Source: Methanobacterium_C sp963845285 (GTDB lineage Archaea; Methanobacteriota; Methanobacteria; Methanobacteriales; Methanobacteriaceae). Taken from it: 64,000 nucleotides of DNA. The stretch spans positions 1 to 64,000 of the forward strand of contig CAWJRO010000019.1 of the NCBI GenBank assembly GCA_963845285.1. The letters are read 5' to 3'. Below, one piece after another: positions 9,683-18,916 of this stretch. The position numbers were made by a program, and so were the translations under genes. Below the pieces are notes generated by a model. The model did no database searches. It saw only the letters and a program-made list of their open reading frames with translations, and had not been told where the DNA came from. Numbering within the stretch: position 1 is the first letter of the stretch; every line of letters begins with the position of its first letter.

Positions 9683-10933
9683 ATGATAATACTCAAAGGG
9701 ATAGGTACAAGTTCTTATATTGGTGTTGGAGAAGTAAAAAAGGTTGAATGCTACGAAGATCTCCTGGAGTTAACTGGAGGAGAAATCGTAGTGGTTTCAA
9801 GAGCATCAAGGGACATGCTCTCACACCTCCAGAAGGCAGGTGGGGTTGTTACAGACTACGGTGGTATAACTAGTCATGTTGCTATTGTTTTGAGGGAGAT
9901 GCAAGTGCCATGCATTGTTGGAACTGGAATAGGGACCGAAATCCTTAAAGATGGCATGTTAGTAACTATTGAAGGCAGAACTGGTAATGTATACTTAGGT
10001 TTTATGGAACGTGAGGAAGAAAAAGAGTTTTTTGAGGTTTACAACCCTTCAACTGGGATAAAAGTCAATCTGAACATCCCTGAGATTGCAAGGAAGGTTG
10101 CCCCATTTGCAGATGGTGTTGGCTCCATAAGAATTGAGAACATGATAATACGCACTGGGAAACATCCACTCACTCTTCTTAACGAGGGAAAATTGACAGA
10201 AGTTATTGTAAAAGGGCTAAAAACTATAGTTGATGCATTTTACCCGAAATCTGTTTGGTTTAGAACGTTTGACATACCCACAGATGAGTTAAAACGTTTG
10301 AAAGGTGGAAATATTGAACCCGATGAGTCAAATCCCCTTTTGGGTCTTAGGGGAATACACAAAGATCTTAAGAACATAGATATTCTGAAAGCTGAGTTTT
10401 TGGCTATAAAAAACCTTTTGGATGATGGATATTATAATATAGGGGTTAAAATTCCATTTGTAAGAGATATTTCTGAGTATGTTCTCTTTAAAAGAGTTAT
10501 GAAAGAAGTTGGACTGCAACCCCACAAGGATCTGGATGTTGGTGCTTCAATTGAAACACCATCTGCAGTATGTACCTTTGATGAATTTTTAAAGGAAGGT
10601 CTTGATTTTATAACACTTGGAATGAGTGATCTTACCATGTGTGCCCTTGCAGTTGATCGTAGGGGAGTTAAAGTTGCAAAACACTTCAATCTCATGCACC
10701 CTGCGGTTTTGAATATGGTTGAACATGTTATAAGAAAGTGCAATGAAAATGGGATTGAAAGTTGCATATGCGGACACGCAGCATCAGATCATAAAATTGT
10801 ACGCAAGCTCGTTGAGTTTGGGATAAGTTCAATATCAACCAACCCTGATCAAATCTTAAAAATACGTAAAACAGTTTATAATGTTGAAAATGGCATTATA
10901 ATGAATGGATTTGGGAAAGAGCTCGGATTTTAA
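9683..10933 (+). CDS. PEP-utilizing enzyme without ATP-grasp domain (PpsA-related)
   Basis: A 416-residue protein made of the phosphohistidine swivel domain (residues about 1-110; GGITSHVAIV with His65) and the PEP/pyruvate-binding TIM barrel (about 130-400). The barrel has RTFDIPTDE, GLRGI and a late CGHAASD motif whose Cys matches the catalytic cysteine of PEP synthase, PPDK and PTS enzyme I. The N-terminal ATP-grasp domain of PEP synthase is absent, and no such domain is encoded next door. It could pair with a distant ATP-grasp subunit, act as an enzyme I-like phosphocarrier, or be regulatory. It is divergent from the MurT-like gene across about 90 bp. The start is the first ATG; no strong ribosome binding site is visible. 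Confidence 0.82.
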   Translation: MIILKGIGTSSYIGVGEVKKVECYEDLLELTGGEIVVVSRASRDMLSHLQKAGGVVTDYGGITSHVAIVLREMQVPCIVGTGIGTEILKDGMLVTIEGRTGNVYLGFMEREEEKEFFEVYNPSTGIKVNLNIPEIARKVAPFADGVGSIRIENMIIRTGKHPLTLLNEGKLTEVIVKGLKTIVDAFYPKSVWFRTFDIPTDELKRLKGGNIEPDESNPLLGLRGIHKDLKNIDILKAEFLAIKNLLDDGYYNIGVKIPFVRDISEYVLFKRVMKEVGLQPHKDLDVGASIETPSAVCTFDEFLKEGLDFITLGMSDLTMCALAVDRRGVKVAKHFNLMHPAVLNMVEHVIRKCNENGIESCICGHAASDHKIVRKLVEFGISSISTNPDQILKIRKTVYNVENGIIMNGFGKELGF

Positions 10934-11015
10934 AAAATAGCAAATTTAAATAAAATTTAATAACTTAACACTCTTTTATTTTCCATATTCTATTTTCCAT
11001 TATCCTGTTTCTTAA

Positions 11016-11735
11016 TTACTTCCCTTCATAAGTAACAGCATCTTCAAACCTTATTTTACCTTTATAAAGAGCTGAACCTATTACAACTCCATAAACATTG
11101 GTTTGACTGAGTTTTTTAAGATCAGTAAGAGATGTCACACCACCAGAATAAATTACAGGGATATCAACAGCATTTAAAAGCTCTAAAAGTGGTTCAATAT
11201 GAAATCCATCCATTAAACCTTCAACATCCACATTGGTAAATAATATACCTCCAGCACCCATTTTCTCAAAGAGTTTTCCAAGTTCTGGGGCACTTTGTTC
11301 AGTTTTCTCAGTCCAACCTTTGACAACTACCTTAGAATCTTTACTGTCCAGAGCAACCAGTATCCTCTCACTTCCAAATTCCTTTGATAGCTCTTCAACA
11401 TATTCTGGATTTTTTATGGCCATGGTGCCAAGAATAATCCTGTTTACACCCATTTCAAGTAGTTTCGTTGCATCTTTCCTGGTTCTTATACCCCCTCCAA
11501 GTTGTACAGGGATTGAAACATTTTTAAGGATTTTTTTTACAACATCCAGGTTTGCGCTGGTGTCCCCAAAGGCTCCATCCAAATTTATCACGTGCAATAA
11601 ATTTGCCCCTTTATCCTGCCATTCTTTTGCAACTTCTTCAGGGTTTTCAATGATCACCTGTTCTGTTCCAGGTTTTCCCTGAACAAGCTGGACACATTTA
11701 CCGTTTTTAATATCAACTGCAGGTATTACAAACAT
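11016..11735 (-). CDS. hisA: ProFAR isomerase (histidine biosynthesis)
   Basis: 1-(5-phosphoribosyl)-5-[(5-phosphoribosylamino)methylideneamino]imidazole-4-carboxamide isomerase, the fourth step of histidine synthesis. It is a (beta/alpha)8 barrel of 239 residues. The catalytic aspartate is Asp8 in VIPAVDIKNGKCVQL, and phosphate-binding loops GGGIRT and YSGGV are present. I chose the ATG at 11735 because GGTGAT lies five bases upstream; the longer frame would start inside that site. It is the only his gene in the window. A decayed MITE lies just upstream. Confidence 0.95.
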   Translation of the reverse strand: MFVIPAVDIKNGKCVQLVQGKPGTEQVIIENPEEVAKEWQDKGANLLHVINLDGAFGDTSANLDVVKKILKNVSIPVQLGGGIRTRKDATKLLEMGVNRIILGTMAIKNPEYVEELSKEFGSERILVALDSKDSKVVVKGWTEKTEQSAPELGKLFEKMGAGGILFTNVDVEGLMDGFHIEPLLELLNAVDIPVIYSGGVTSLTDLKKLSQTNVYGVVIGSALYKGKIRFEDAVTYEGK

Positions 11736-11767
11736 TATAATCACCTTTTAACTTTTTTTATAGTTAA

Positions 11768-11873
11768 GAAGTTGTCTCATGATTATTTGTTACTTATATA
11801 ATTTTCATTATTTTTGAATTTAAAGCTTTATTTACTCTTATTTTTTGCAAATTTTGAATTATGAGACAGCGTC
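11768..11873 (-). mobile_element. MITE copy B (decayed)
   Basis: Same family as the copy at 3818, in the opposite orientation. It has the GTCTCAT / ATGAGAC end pair and the TTTGAATTTAAAGCTTTA core. Terminal repeats are partly degenerate, and the target duplication (TTAA versus ATAA) is imperfect. It lies upstream of hisA. The rest of 11745-12178 is plain AT-rich sequence. Confidence 0.75.
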
Positions 11874-12178
11874 ATAAATAACTAAAATTATCCCAAATCT
11901 TAAATTAAACTTTTTGATTAAAATTATTAGATTAAAATTTGTCTAAAACATTTTTAAACTTTTTAAAATCTTTTCTCCATGTTCTTGTTGATAATTTTTT
12001 TAGATAATCCTATTTCTATTTAAATAATTTATTTTCAAATACTTTAAAATCTTTTTTAAACTCTTTTTTTACTTTTTAAAATAATTTGTTTGGTCATCTG
12101 CTCATGGTCTTATCATGAACTTATAATATTTCACAATGGTTCTATTTAAAACTCCTAAATCCCGACTCCTAAAACCTT

Positions 12179-13087
12179 TTATTTACCATTTTTGTATAAT
12201 ATGAAGACACCTACAAGCATTAAAAGCCCAAATAAGAGCTGTGAAATTGTGAAAGGTTCGCTTAGAATTATAAATGCAAATATGGCTCCAAAAAATGACG
12301 AAAGAGAGAAAATAGACCCTGTCCTTGTGGAGCCTATACACCTGATTGCGAAGTAAACCAGAACAAAGGAAAGTCCTATACTCACCAACCCAATAAACAG
12401 GAGGTAAGGAATGTGGTTTAGAGGAACAGTAAATTTCATTCCGAACATAATGGACAATAAAAGTAGGATTGAACCACCAATTGAACATTTTATAGCACTT
12501 ACCTTAATCAGGTCGCGCTTGTTGCTTAAAAACTTGCTCAAAATGGTGTCTATTCCATAGAATAAAGCTGCAATTATCACAAGCAGATTTCCAATGTTGT
12601 TACCCATTAAAAAATTTCCGATGTTGCCGTTGGTTGCAAGGAATATAGTTCCAATTATAATGAAAAGAAATCCAAAAATATCTCTTTTATGGAATCTTTC
12701 CTTGAGAAACAATATTCCAAGAATGATTATAAATAGCGTCTCAACGTTCATGAGAAGGGATGCGTTAACTGCTGTGATCAAATTAAGACCATTTAGATAA
12801 ATGATTGGTGCAATTACAGAACCTGAAACTGCTGTTATAATCAGTATTCCATAATCCTTCCTTGAAATAACGGTTTCAGCATTGGCATCTCCATCCAAAA
12901 TTGACATTATCCTGTTGTTGAATGGTGAAAAACGAACCAAAAAAAGGAAAACACCTGCAATGATATATACAATTGCTGATAGGGCGATTGGGTCAAGATA
13001 TTGAAGTAAAATTTTGCTGAAGGTGTTCCATATCCCAAAGAAAATTGTAGCAGTGATTACACTCAGATATCCCCAGTAGCGATTCAT
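12179..13087 (-). CDS. EamA/DMT family transporter
   Basis: A 302-residue membrane protein with about ten hydrophobic helices in two homologous halves (EamA domains), as in the drug/metabolite transporter superfamily. The first half begins with SVITATIFFGIWNTFSKILL, a typical EamA opening. A GAGGGTT ribosome binding site precedes the ATG. Substrate is unknown; members export amino acids, nucleosides or other metabolites. It is a single gene divergent from truA. Confidence 0.88.
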   Translation of the reverse strand: MNRYWGYLSVITATIFFGIWNTFSKILLQYLDPIALSAIVYIIAGVFLFLVRFSPFNNRIMSILDGDANAETVISRKDYGILIITAVSGSVIAPIIYLNGLNLITAVNASLLMNVETLFIIILGILFLKERFHKRDIFGFLFIIIGTIFLATNGNIGNFLMGNNIGNLLVIIAALFYGIDTILSKFLSNKRDLIKVSAIKCSIGGSILLLLSIMFGMKFTVPLNHIPYLLFIGLVSIGLSFVLVYFAIRCIGSTRTGSIFSLSSFFGAIFAFIILSEPFTISQLLFGLLMLVGVFILYKNGK

Positions 13088-13276
13088 TATTAACCCTCAA
13101 AATAGTCAAATTAAATACAAACTGTTTTACTTTAATTCTGACAGATGTTTATTGTAAATCAGGTTGCAAACATACACGTTGATTATGAACTAGTAATCTT
13201 TCATGGATAAAAAGTCTTTTATGGATAAGTTTATTAAATGAATACAAATGAAACTTAAGCTTTTTAAGGTGATTTA

Positions 13277-14092
13277 ATGGGTGGAGTGGCTTTTAAGGTA
13301 GCGTACATTGGAACAGATTTTTATGGTTTTCAGAGGCAGCCTAACAGAAGAACTGTTGAAGAGGAGCTTCTAAATGCATTTAAAAATTTAAATTTGATGG
13401 ATGATCCCAAAAGTTCCAGATATTCAATAGCCGGACGGACTGACAGGGGAGTTCATGCAATGGGAAATGTTGTATCATTTGTTACAGATTCTAAAGTCAT
13501 AATAAACCAGATAAATGATTATCTGGTGGATGAAATACAGATCATTGGAAAAGCAGAGGTTCCTTATAACTTCAAGCCGCGTTTTGCTGAAAGCCGTTAC
13601 TACAGATATGTTCTTGTGGATGATCCCATGGATGGAAGGGATCTTGATGTGGATAAAATGATAAAAGCATCTAAAATCTTCAAAGGTACTCATAATTTTT
13701 CTAATTTCTCAAAAAGAAATGAAAGGAGCCCAATAAGAACAATAAAAGACATTAAAATTATTGAAAAGAATGGTTTAATCATGGTTGATGTGATCGGTGA
13801 AAGTTTCCTCTGGAACATGGTTCGAAGAATGGTGGCAGTACTTTTAAAAGTTGGAAGGGGTCAAATGGAATTAAATGGAGTTACTGAACTTTTAAATTCT
13901 ATTTCATATGCTCCTATATTTTTAGTGCCTCCAGAGGGCCTTATTTTGATGGATGTAAAATATGATGGAGTTGAATTTGAATACGATAAGTATGCCAAAA
14001 AAAAATTTCTGAAAACCTTAAAAACGGAATATATGCAGAAAAAAACAATTGCTGCCGTTCAAAAAGAAATGATGGGAAATTTAATGGATTAA
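13277..14092 (+). CDS. truA: tRNA pseudouridine synthase A
   Basis: Converts uridines 38-40 of the tRNA anticodon stem-loop to pseudouridine. The catalytic motif AGRTDRGVHA contains the nucleophile Asp56. FYGFQRQ at 16-22 and the later FLWNMVRRMV helix are family signatures. Length of 271 residues is normal. A good AAGGTGAT site precedes the ATG. Monocistronic; a decayed MITE follows. Confidence 0.95.
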   Translation: MGGVAFKVAYIGTDFYGFQRQPNRRTVEEELLNAFKNLNLMDDPKSSRYSIAGRTDRGVHAMGNVVSFVTDSKVIINQINDYLVDEIQIIGKAEVPYNFKPRFAESRYYRYVLVDDPMDGRDLDVDKMIKASKIFKGTHNFSNFSKRNERSPIRTIKDIKIIEKNGLIMVDVIGESFLWNMVRRMVAVLLKVGRGQMELNGVTELLNSISYAPIFLVPPEGLILMDVKYDGVEFEYDKYAKKKFLKTLKTEYMQKKTIAAVQKEMMGNLMD

Positions 14093-14217
14093 TTTTTTGA
14101 TTGTTAATCTTAAGATTGTTAATCTTTTCAATGGATCATGTAAATTGTGTAAATTAGTATAAATACCATTTATCAATAGGGCTGTGTTTAAATTCTTTTT
14201 TTTAAACTTTCATTTTA

Positions 14218-14330
14218 GGGATGTCTCATAGTTCATAGTTCAAAATTTGTAAAAAAATAAGAATAAATAGAGCTTTAAATTCAAAAATAATTAAAATTAT
14301 ATAAGTAAAAATTAATCATAGGACAAATTC
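14218..14330 (+). mobile_element. MITE copy C (decayed)
   Basis: Family core is present (AGCTTTAAATTCAAAAATAA) with degenerate ends and a small internal duplication of CATAGTT. It occupies the middle of the 14093-14582 spacer. Just after truA there is also a duplicated GATTGTTAATCTT. Confidence 0.7.
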
Positions 14331-14582
14331 CTTTCATTTTAATTGATTTTTTTTATTGATGAGGTTTTTTTTATTAATGAAACTTTTTAAAGGAATTTGA
14401 TGCTTTTTTTTACGTGTACTGTACCAGAATGGATGTGAACTGTAATTACTGATTATATATATTCAACAAAGAAATCCTTGGTAAATAATAAATATTAGAT
14501 AAACCAATATAAGATTAGATAAAACCACATAAACATGTAAATTTATACTCAAGGGGTATTTGGGGGCAATCACCTGGTTTAT

Positions 14583-16025
14583 ATGAATATCCGCGGTTCA
14601 AATGGTATGAAAAGTTTAAATATAATTTTAAAAACTGCAAAATTTGAGACTGAAAAAACCAGTGAGGGACAACGTGGTATAATAGTTGGTTTTGACCCAG
14701 GTCTCACAGTGGGAATTGCTATTTTGGATCTTGATGGAAAAATATTGTCTGTAACAAGTTTTAAGGAAATATCCCTGGCAGAAATAATAAAACATATCAT
14801 GAGTTATGGAAAAGCTGTTTTAATTGCAACAGATGTTTACCCTACACCAAAAACAGTTAAAAAGCTTGCATCTTCTATTAACTCAAAAATACATTCTCCC
14901 TACAGATCGATGTCTGTAGAATCAAAAATAGGGCTTGTAGGGGAATATATTGGTGAAATATCGTCTGCTGACGTATCAAAGGTTATACGCTCAGATGAAG
15001 TTCCACAAAACGATCATGAAAGGGATGCTCTTGCAGCAGCCATAAAAACCTTTAAAGATTACAGGAATAAACTTGAGCAAATAGAAAAACGTGCAGAAAA
15101 GCTTGAATTACCTGATTATGTTGTGGACGACATAAAGATCATGGTTATAAATGATATATCCATAAGCAATGCAATAGAAAGTGTTAGCAAAGTTCAAAAG
15201 GAACTTGAAAACGTTGCTGAAGCAAAAAATAAAGTTGAAGGACTTGATACATCTTTCAGTGAAGAAGAAGATTTAGACCATGAATCTCGTTTAATGATTT
15301 CAAAGTTTAAAAAGCGCCTAAAAGCTCAGGATAAACAGATAAACAATTTAAAGCTGAAAAACAGTCAGCTTCAACAGGATATTGCAAGATACAGATTTGA
15401 AATATCAAAACTTGAATCTAAATTAAATAAATTATATTATGAATATTCTAAGGACATATTATACAAAAAAGAGATATCATCCAAGGTTAAAACGATAAAA
15501 CGTTTTCAGGGAAAATATAATGAAGAGAAAGCCCGTAGATGTGAGCTTGAGGAGAATTTAAGATTAATTAAAAGTACAAAGGATTTAGAGCTCTCTAAAA
15601 GTGTAGTTCCAGTGAAAATTGTAGATTCGTTCACAAAAGAAGGAATAAAACATGCATGTGACTATTGGAAGATAAAAAAAGGTGATGTTGTTTTTCTTGT
15701 GAGCTCTGAAGGTGGAGGTTCGCAAACAGCATCTTTACTTATCCATATGGGTATAAAAGCAGTTATAATTACAGATAAAATGGCTCATCAAGCAGAAGAA
15801 GAATTTGAGAATCATAGGGTTCCTATACTTAATGAAAAAATGCTGGATCTGGAAATGATCGATGAATTTGCTATTGTAAAATCTGAAACTTTAAAAAAAG
15901 AGATTGAAGAGTGGAATAAGGATATGGAGTCTAAAACAATAGAAGAAGATAGAAAAAAACTTTTAAAGGTTATAGATGAATATCGTGCTAAAAGAAAGCG
16001 ATTAGATAAAATTGATTGCGATTAG
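14583..16025 (+). CDS. DUF460 (COG2433) RNase H-fold protein with coiled coil
   Basis: Archaeal conserved protein of 480 residues. Residues about 30-170 form an RNase H/RuvC-like fold with GFDPGLTVGIAILD at the first strand and an acidic DHERDALAAA motif, consistent with a nuclease-like active site. A long coiled coil spans about 170-350. The C-terminal 120 residues include SSEGGGSQTASLLI. Function is unknown; nucleic-acid processing is inferred from the fold. The start is uncertain: ATG 14583 lacks a close ribosome binding site, and ATG 14607 is possible. The last 20 bases, with the stop, are duplicated in tandem downstream. Confidence 0.85.
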   Translation: MNIRGSNGMKSLNIILKTAKFETEKTSEGQRGIIVGFDPGLTVGIAILDLDGKILSVTSFKEISLAEIIKHIMSYGKAVLIATDVYPTPKTVKKLASSINSKIHSPYRSMSVESKIGLVGEYIGEISSADVSKVIRSDEVPQNDHERDALAAAIKTFKDYRNKLEQIEKRAEKLELPDYVVDDIKIMVINDISISNAIESVSKVQKELENVAEAKNKVEGLDTSFSEEEDLDHESRLMISKFKKRLKAQDKQINNLKLKNSQLQQDIARYRFEISKLESKLNKLYYEYSKDILYKKEISSKVKTIKRFQGKYNEEKARRCELEENLRLIKSTKDLELSKSVVPVKIVDSFTKEGIKHACDYWKIKKGDVVFLVSSEGGGSQTASLLIHMGIKAVIITDKMAHQAEEEFENHRVPILNEKMLDLEMIDEFAIVKSETLKKEIEEWNKDMESKTIEEDRKKLLKVIDEYRAKRKRLDKIDCD

Positions 16026-16037
16026 ATAAAATTGATT
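15998..16037. repeat. 20-bp tandem duplication across a stop codon
   Basis: Two exact units, 15998-16017 and 16018-16037. The DUF460 stop lies at the start of the second. The remaining spacer to wecB has further loose repeats (for example a near-duplicate GTTTAATT segment at 16138-16180) and no gene. Confidence 0.9.
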
Positions 16038-16340
16038 AATTTTTAGACTAATTATTTGGATTAAATCACGGATTGAAATCATTGGGATGATGGCTGTTGA
16101 ATTTATTTCTGTTGAATTTAATGAATTATTAAATCCACGTTTAATTAATGAACTACTAAAACCATGTTTAATTTACATTAAAACTTATGCAAAATATCTA
16201 AAAGATCAAAACCACAAATGATTGGGTTATAAACGAGACTCTTATAAATTAAGTTGATTATATTTAGATTAAATAATTTATAAATAATTTATATTAATAA
16301 ACAGAAAATTCACGTAATTGAAATCATAAAATGTGGTATC

Positions 16341-17684
16341 ATGAAAATTGCAATAATAATAGGCACACGACCGGAAATAATAAAAATGGCTCCAGTAATT
16401 GATGAAATTGAGAAAAGGGGCATAGATTATGTTCTTATTCATACTGGTCAACACTATGACTATGAAATGTCTCATCAGTTCTTCCTTGATCTTGAACTCA
16501 AAAAACCAGACTTCAACATAGGTGTGGGTTCAGGATCCCATGGAAAACAGACTGCTGTGATGATGAAAGGGATAGAAGATGTTTTGGTAGCTGAAAAGCC
16601 GGATCTGGTAATGGTTCAGGGAGATACCAATGCTGTGCTTGCAGGGGCGATTGCGGCCTCAAAGCTTCACATTGCTGTGGGCCATGTGGAAGCAGGTTTA
16701 AGGTCTTATGATAAGACCATGCCTGAGGAGATAAACAGGCAGGTTGCAGATGTGGCCTCGAAGCTTTATTTCGTACCAACAGAAGAAGCAGCTTTAAATC
16801 TGCTTTTTGAGGGTTTAAACCCCCATGAAATATTCATAACAGGAAACACTGTTGTGGATGCATGTGTAAGGAACCTTAAAATTGCAGAAAGAACTTCAAA
16901 AGCATTATCCGACTTGGATTTAGATGGTGATGTTTTAACACTTACAATGCACAGGGCTGAGAACGTTGATGATCCTGAAAGACTTAAAAACATCACAGAT
17001 GCCCTTCTGGAAATTGTTGATGAACTTGAGGATCTCAAAATAATCTTTCCAGTGCACCCAAGAACCGTCAAGAACCTTAAAAAATATGGTATATATGACA
17101 AACTTGAAAGTGCAGCTCATATTCAAATGACAAAACCTGTAGGTTACCTTGATTTCCTCCTTTTATTATCCAATTCTAAATTCATCATGACAGACTCTGG
17201 AGGTCTCCAGGAAGAAGCCATTACATTGAATGTACCATGTATAACCTTGAGATATAACACAGAACGGCCTGAAACCGTAACAACTGGCGGAAACATACTC
17301 GTTGGATCTTCAAAGCAGAAAATAATAGAAACTTTAAAACAGATTTCCTGGGATGAAGATCTTTACAAAAGAATGATGGAAGCTCCAAATCCTTATGGTG
17401 ATGGTAAAACTTCCCAAAAGATTTTAGATGCTGTCTTGAAAGCATTTAATGATGGCAAACTGGATATAGAATCTCCTGAACATATAATGAGCCACGAAGG
17501 CAGAAAACTTCTTGAAATACATGATAACATTACGGTATCTGAATTTGAGGATAAAAATAATGGTTCAACTGTGAATATTGTTTTTGATGGAAATGTTGAT
17601 GGAAAAAAAGAAGCTCAGTTCCCGTATCTTGATCTTAATTTAGAAGGTAAAACAGTACTTGTTAATAATTTCAGGGTTAAATAA
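16341..17684 (+). CDS. wecB: UDP-N-acetylglucosamine 2-epimerase (non-hydrolysing)
   Basis: Interconverts UDP-GlcNAc and UDP-ManNAc at C2. Family motifs are present in order: GTRPEIIKMAPVI at the N-terminus, TGQHYDYEMS, GHVEAGLRS, PVHPRT and TDSGGLQEEA. The catalytic core ends near residue 375. The protein continues for about 70 residues (GRKLLEIHDN to the end) beyond the usual 360-385, with no motif I recognise. Product use is probably in surface glycans. Pseudomurein's talosaminuronic acid is a C2-epimerised hexosamine, so a role there is possible but speculative. Monocistronic. Confidence 0.92.
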   Translation: MKIAIIIGTRPEIIKMAPVIDEIEKRGIDYVLIHTGQHYDYEMSHQFFLDLELKKPDFNIGVGSGSHGKQTAVMMKGIEDVLVAEKPDLVMVQGDTNAVLAGAIAASKLHIAVGHVEAGLRSYDKTMPEEINRQVADVASKLYFVPTEEAALNLLFEGLNPHEIFITGNTVVDACVRNLKIAERTSKALSDLDLDGDVLTLTMHRAENVDDPERLKNITDALLEIVDELEDLKIIFPVHPRTVKNLKKYGIYDKLESAAHIQMTKPVGYLDFLLLLSNSKFIMTDSGGLQEEAITLNVPCITLRYNTERPETVTTGGNILVGSSKQKIIETLKQISWDEDLYKRMMEAPNPYGDGKTSQKILDAVLKAFNDGKLDIESPEHIMSHEGRKLLEIHDNITVSEFEDKNNGSTVNIVFDGNVDGKKEAQFPYLDLNLEGKTVLVNNFRVK

Positions 17685-17827
17685 TCCATAACTAAATAAA
17701 TTGATGTTTGCGGATGAAATGTATGAAGTTAATGAAAATTCTATTGAATACAAATTTATGAAAAACATTAAAAAACATTAAAGTATAAAGATATTTCAGA
17801 ATTTTAATCTTAAGGAGTTATACAAAC

Positions 17828-18916
17828 TTGAAACTACTCATTTTTGAATTTGCAACAGCAGTAGGTGTAGAAGATCCCTCCATAACCACAGAAGGTAAAG
17901 CAATGCTCTCAGGACTTTTATCAGATTTTGATGATATTATGGCAGATACTAAAGATTATTCTTATTCTGTTGATTATCTAATTTCTGAGAACCTAAAAAT
18001 TGTAAACAATGGACTAGGAAGACCTGTGCACATCCATGAAGGTTTAGAAAACTGGTTAAGTAAAAATATCCAAAAATATGATGCTTGCTTATTTATAGCG
18101 CCGGAAGAAGACTTTATCCTTTATAATCTTACTAAAATAATAGAAGATAATAATGTTAAAGTTATAGGGTCAAGCTCTGAGGCCGTAATGATGTGTACGG
18201 ACAAATCTAAAATGTACAACGTTTTGAAAGCTAACAAATCAGTTAACCAATACCTTATACCCACTGAAAAAGTCTTTTTTGAAGATATAAATAAATATGG
18301 GAAAAAATATTGGCCAACTGATTCAGAAGATAATGTAAACATTAATGGCAATATAATTAAGGTTGTAAAACCTGCAGATGGTGTTTCATGTGCGGGAGTA
18401 CGAGTTGTAAAGTCTTTAACTGAATTTAAAAAAGCTTCTTTGGATATAAAACCATTGACCCAACTTCCATATTTCCTAATCCAGGACTACATTGAAGGGG
18501 TAACCTCAAGTGTTAGCCTGTTAATCAATGGTAAAACAGCACTTCCTTTAAGTTTAAATTTCCAGAACGTTGATTTAAAAGATGGTAAAATAAGTTATGA
18601 TGGAGGTTATGTTCCACTTGAACATGAACTCTCGAAAAGGGCAAAAGAAGTGGCAAAAGAAGTTGTGGAATCCATTGATGGGTTGAAGGGTTATGTTGGT
18701 GTTGACATGATCCTGGGGGATGATGTAAACATTGTTGAAATAAATTCAAGACTAACAACACCATATGTGGCTTTAAGAAACATTTTAAACTTCAACCTCG
18801 GTAAAGCCATTGTAGATTCAGTTAACGAAAAATTACCTTCTGAAGTTTTTATAAACGGAAAAATACGATTTAAAAAGGAATTTAATAATTTAGATATTAT
18901 AGAAGTGATAAAATGA
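17828..18916 (+). CDS. mfnD: tyramine-L-glutamate ligase, methanofuran biosynthesis
   Basis: ATP-grasp enzyme that joins tyramine to the gamma-carboxyl of glutamate in methanofuran synthesis. The 362-residue protein begins LLIFEFATAVGVEDPSI and has the ATP-grasp core (KPADGVSCAGVRVV, then DMILGDDVNIVEINSRLTTP with metal-binding Glu and Asn). The start is a TTG at 17828, supported by AAGGAGT about ten bases upstream. The next gene, mfnF, overlaps by four bases (ATGA), so the two are translationally coupled in one pathway operon. Confidence 0.9.
   Translation: MKLLIFEFATAVGVEDPSITTEGKAMLSGLLSDFDDIMADTKDYSYSVDYLISENLKIVNNGLGRPVHIHEGLENWLSKNIQKYDACLFIAPEEDFILYNLTKIIEDNNVKVIGSSSEAVMMCTDKSKMYNVLKANKSVNQYLIPTEKVFFEDINKYGKKYWPTDSEDNVNINGNIIKVVKPADGVSCAGVRVVKSLTEFKKASLDIKPLTQLPYFLIQDYIEGVTSSVSLLINGKTALPLSLNFQNVDLKDGKISYDGGYVPLEHELSKRAKEVAKEVVESIDGLKGYVGVDMILGDDVNIVEINSRLTTPYVALRNILNFNLGKAIVDSVNEKLPSEVFINGKIRFKKEFNNLDIIEVIK

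Noticed and set aside
11233..11682. 149-codon frame antisense to hisA
   Set aside because: Mirror of the hisA coding frame with no family similarity and no start signal.
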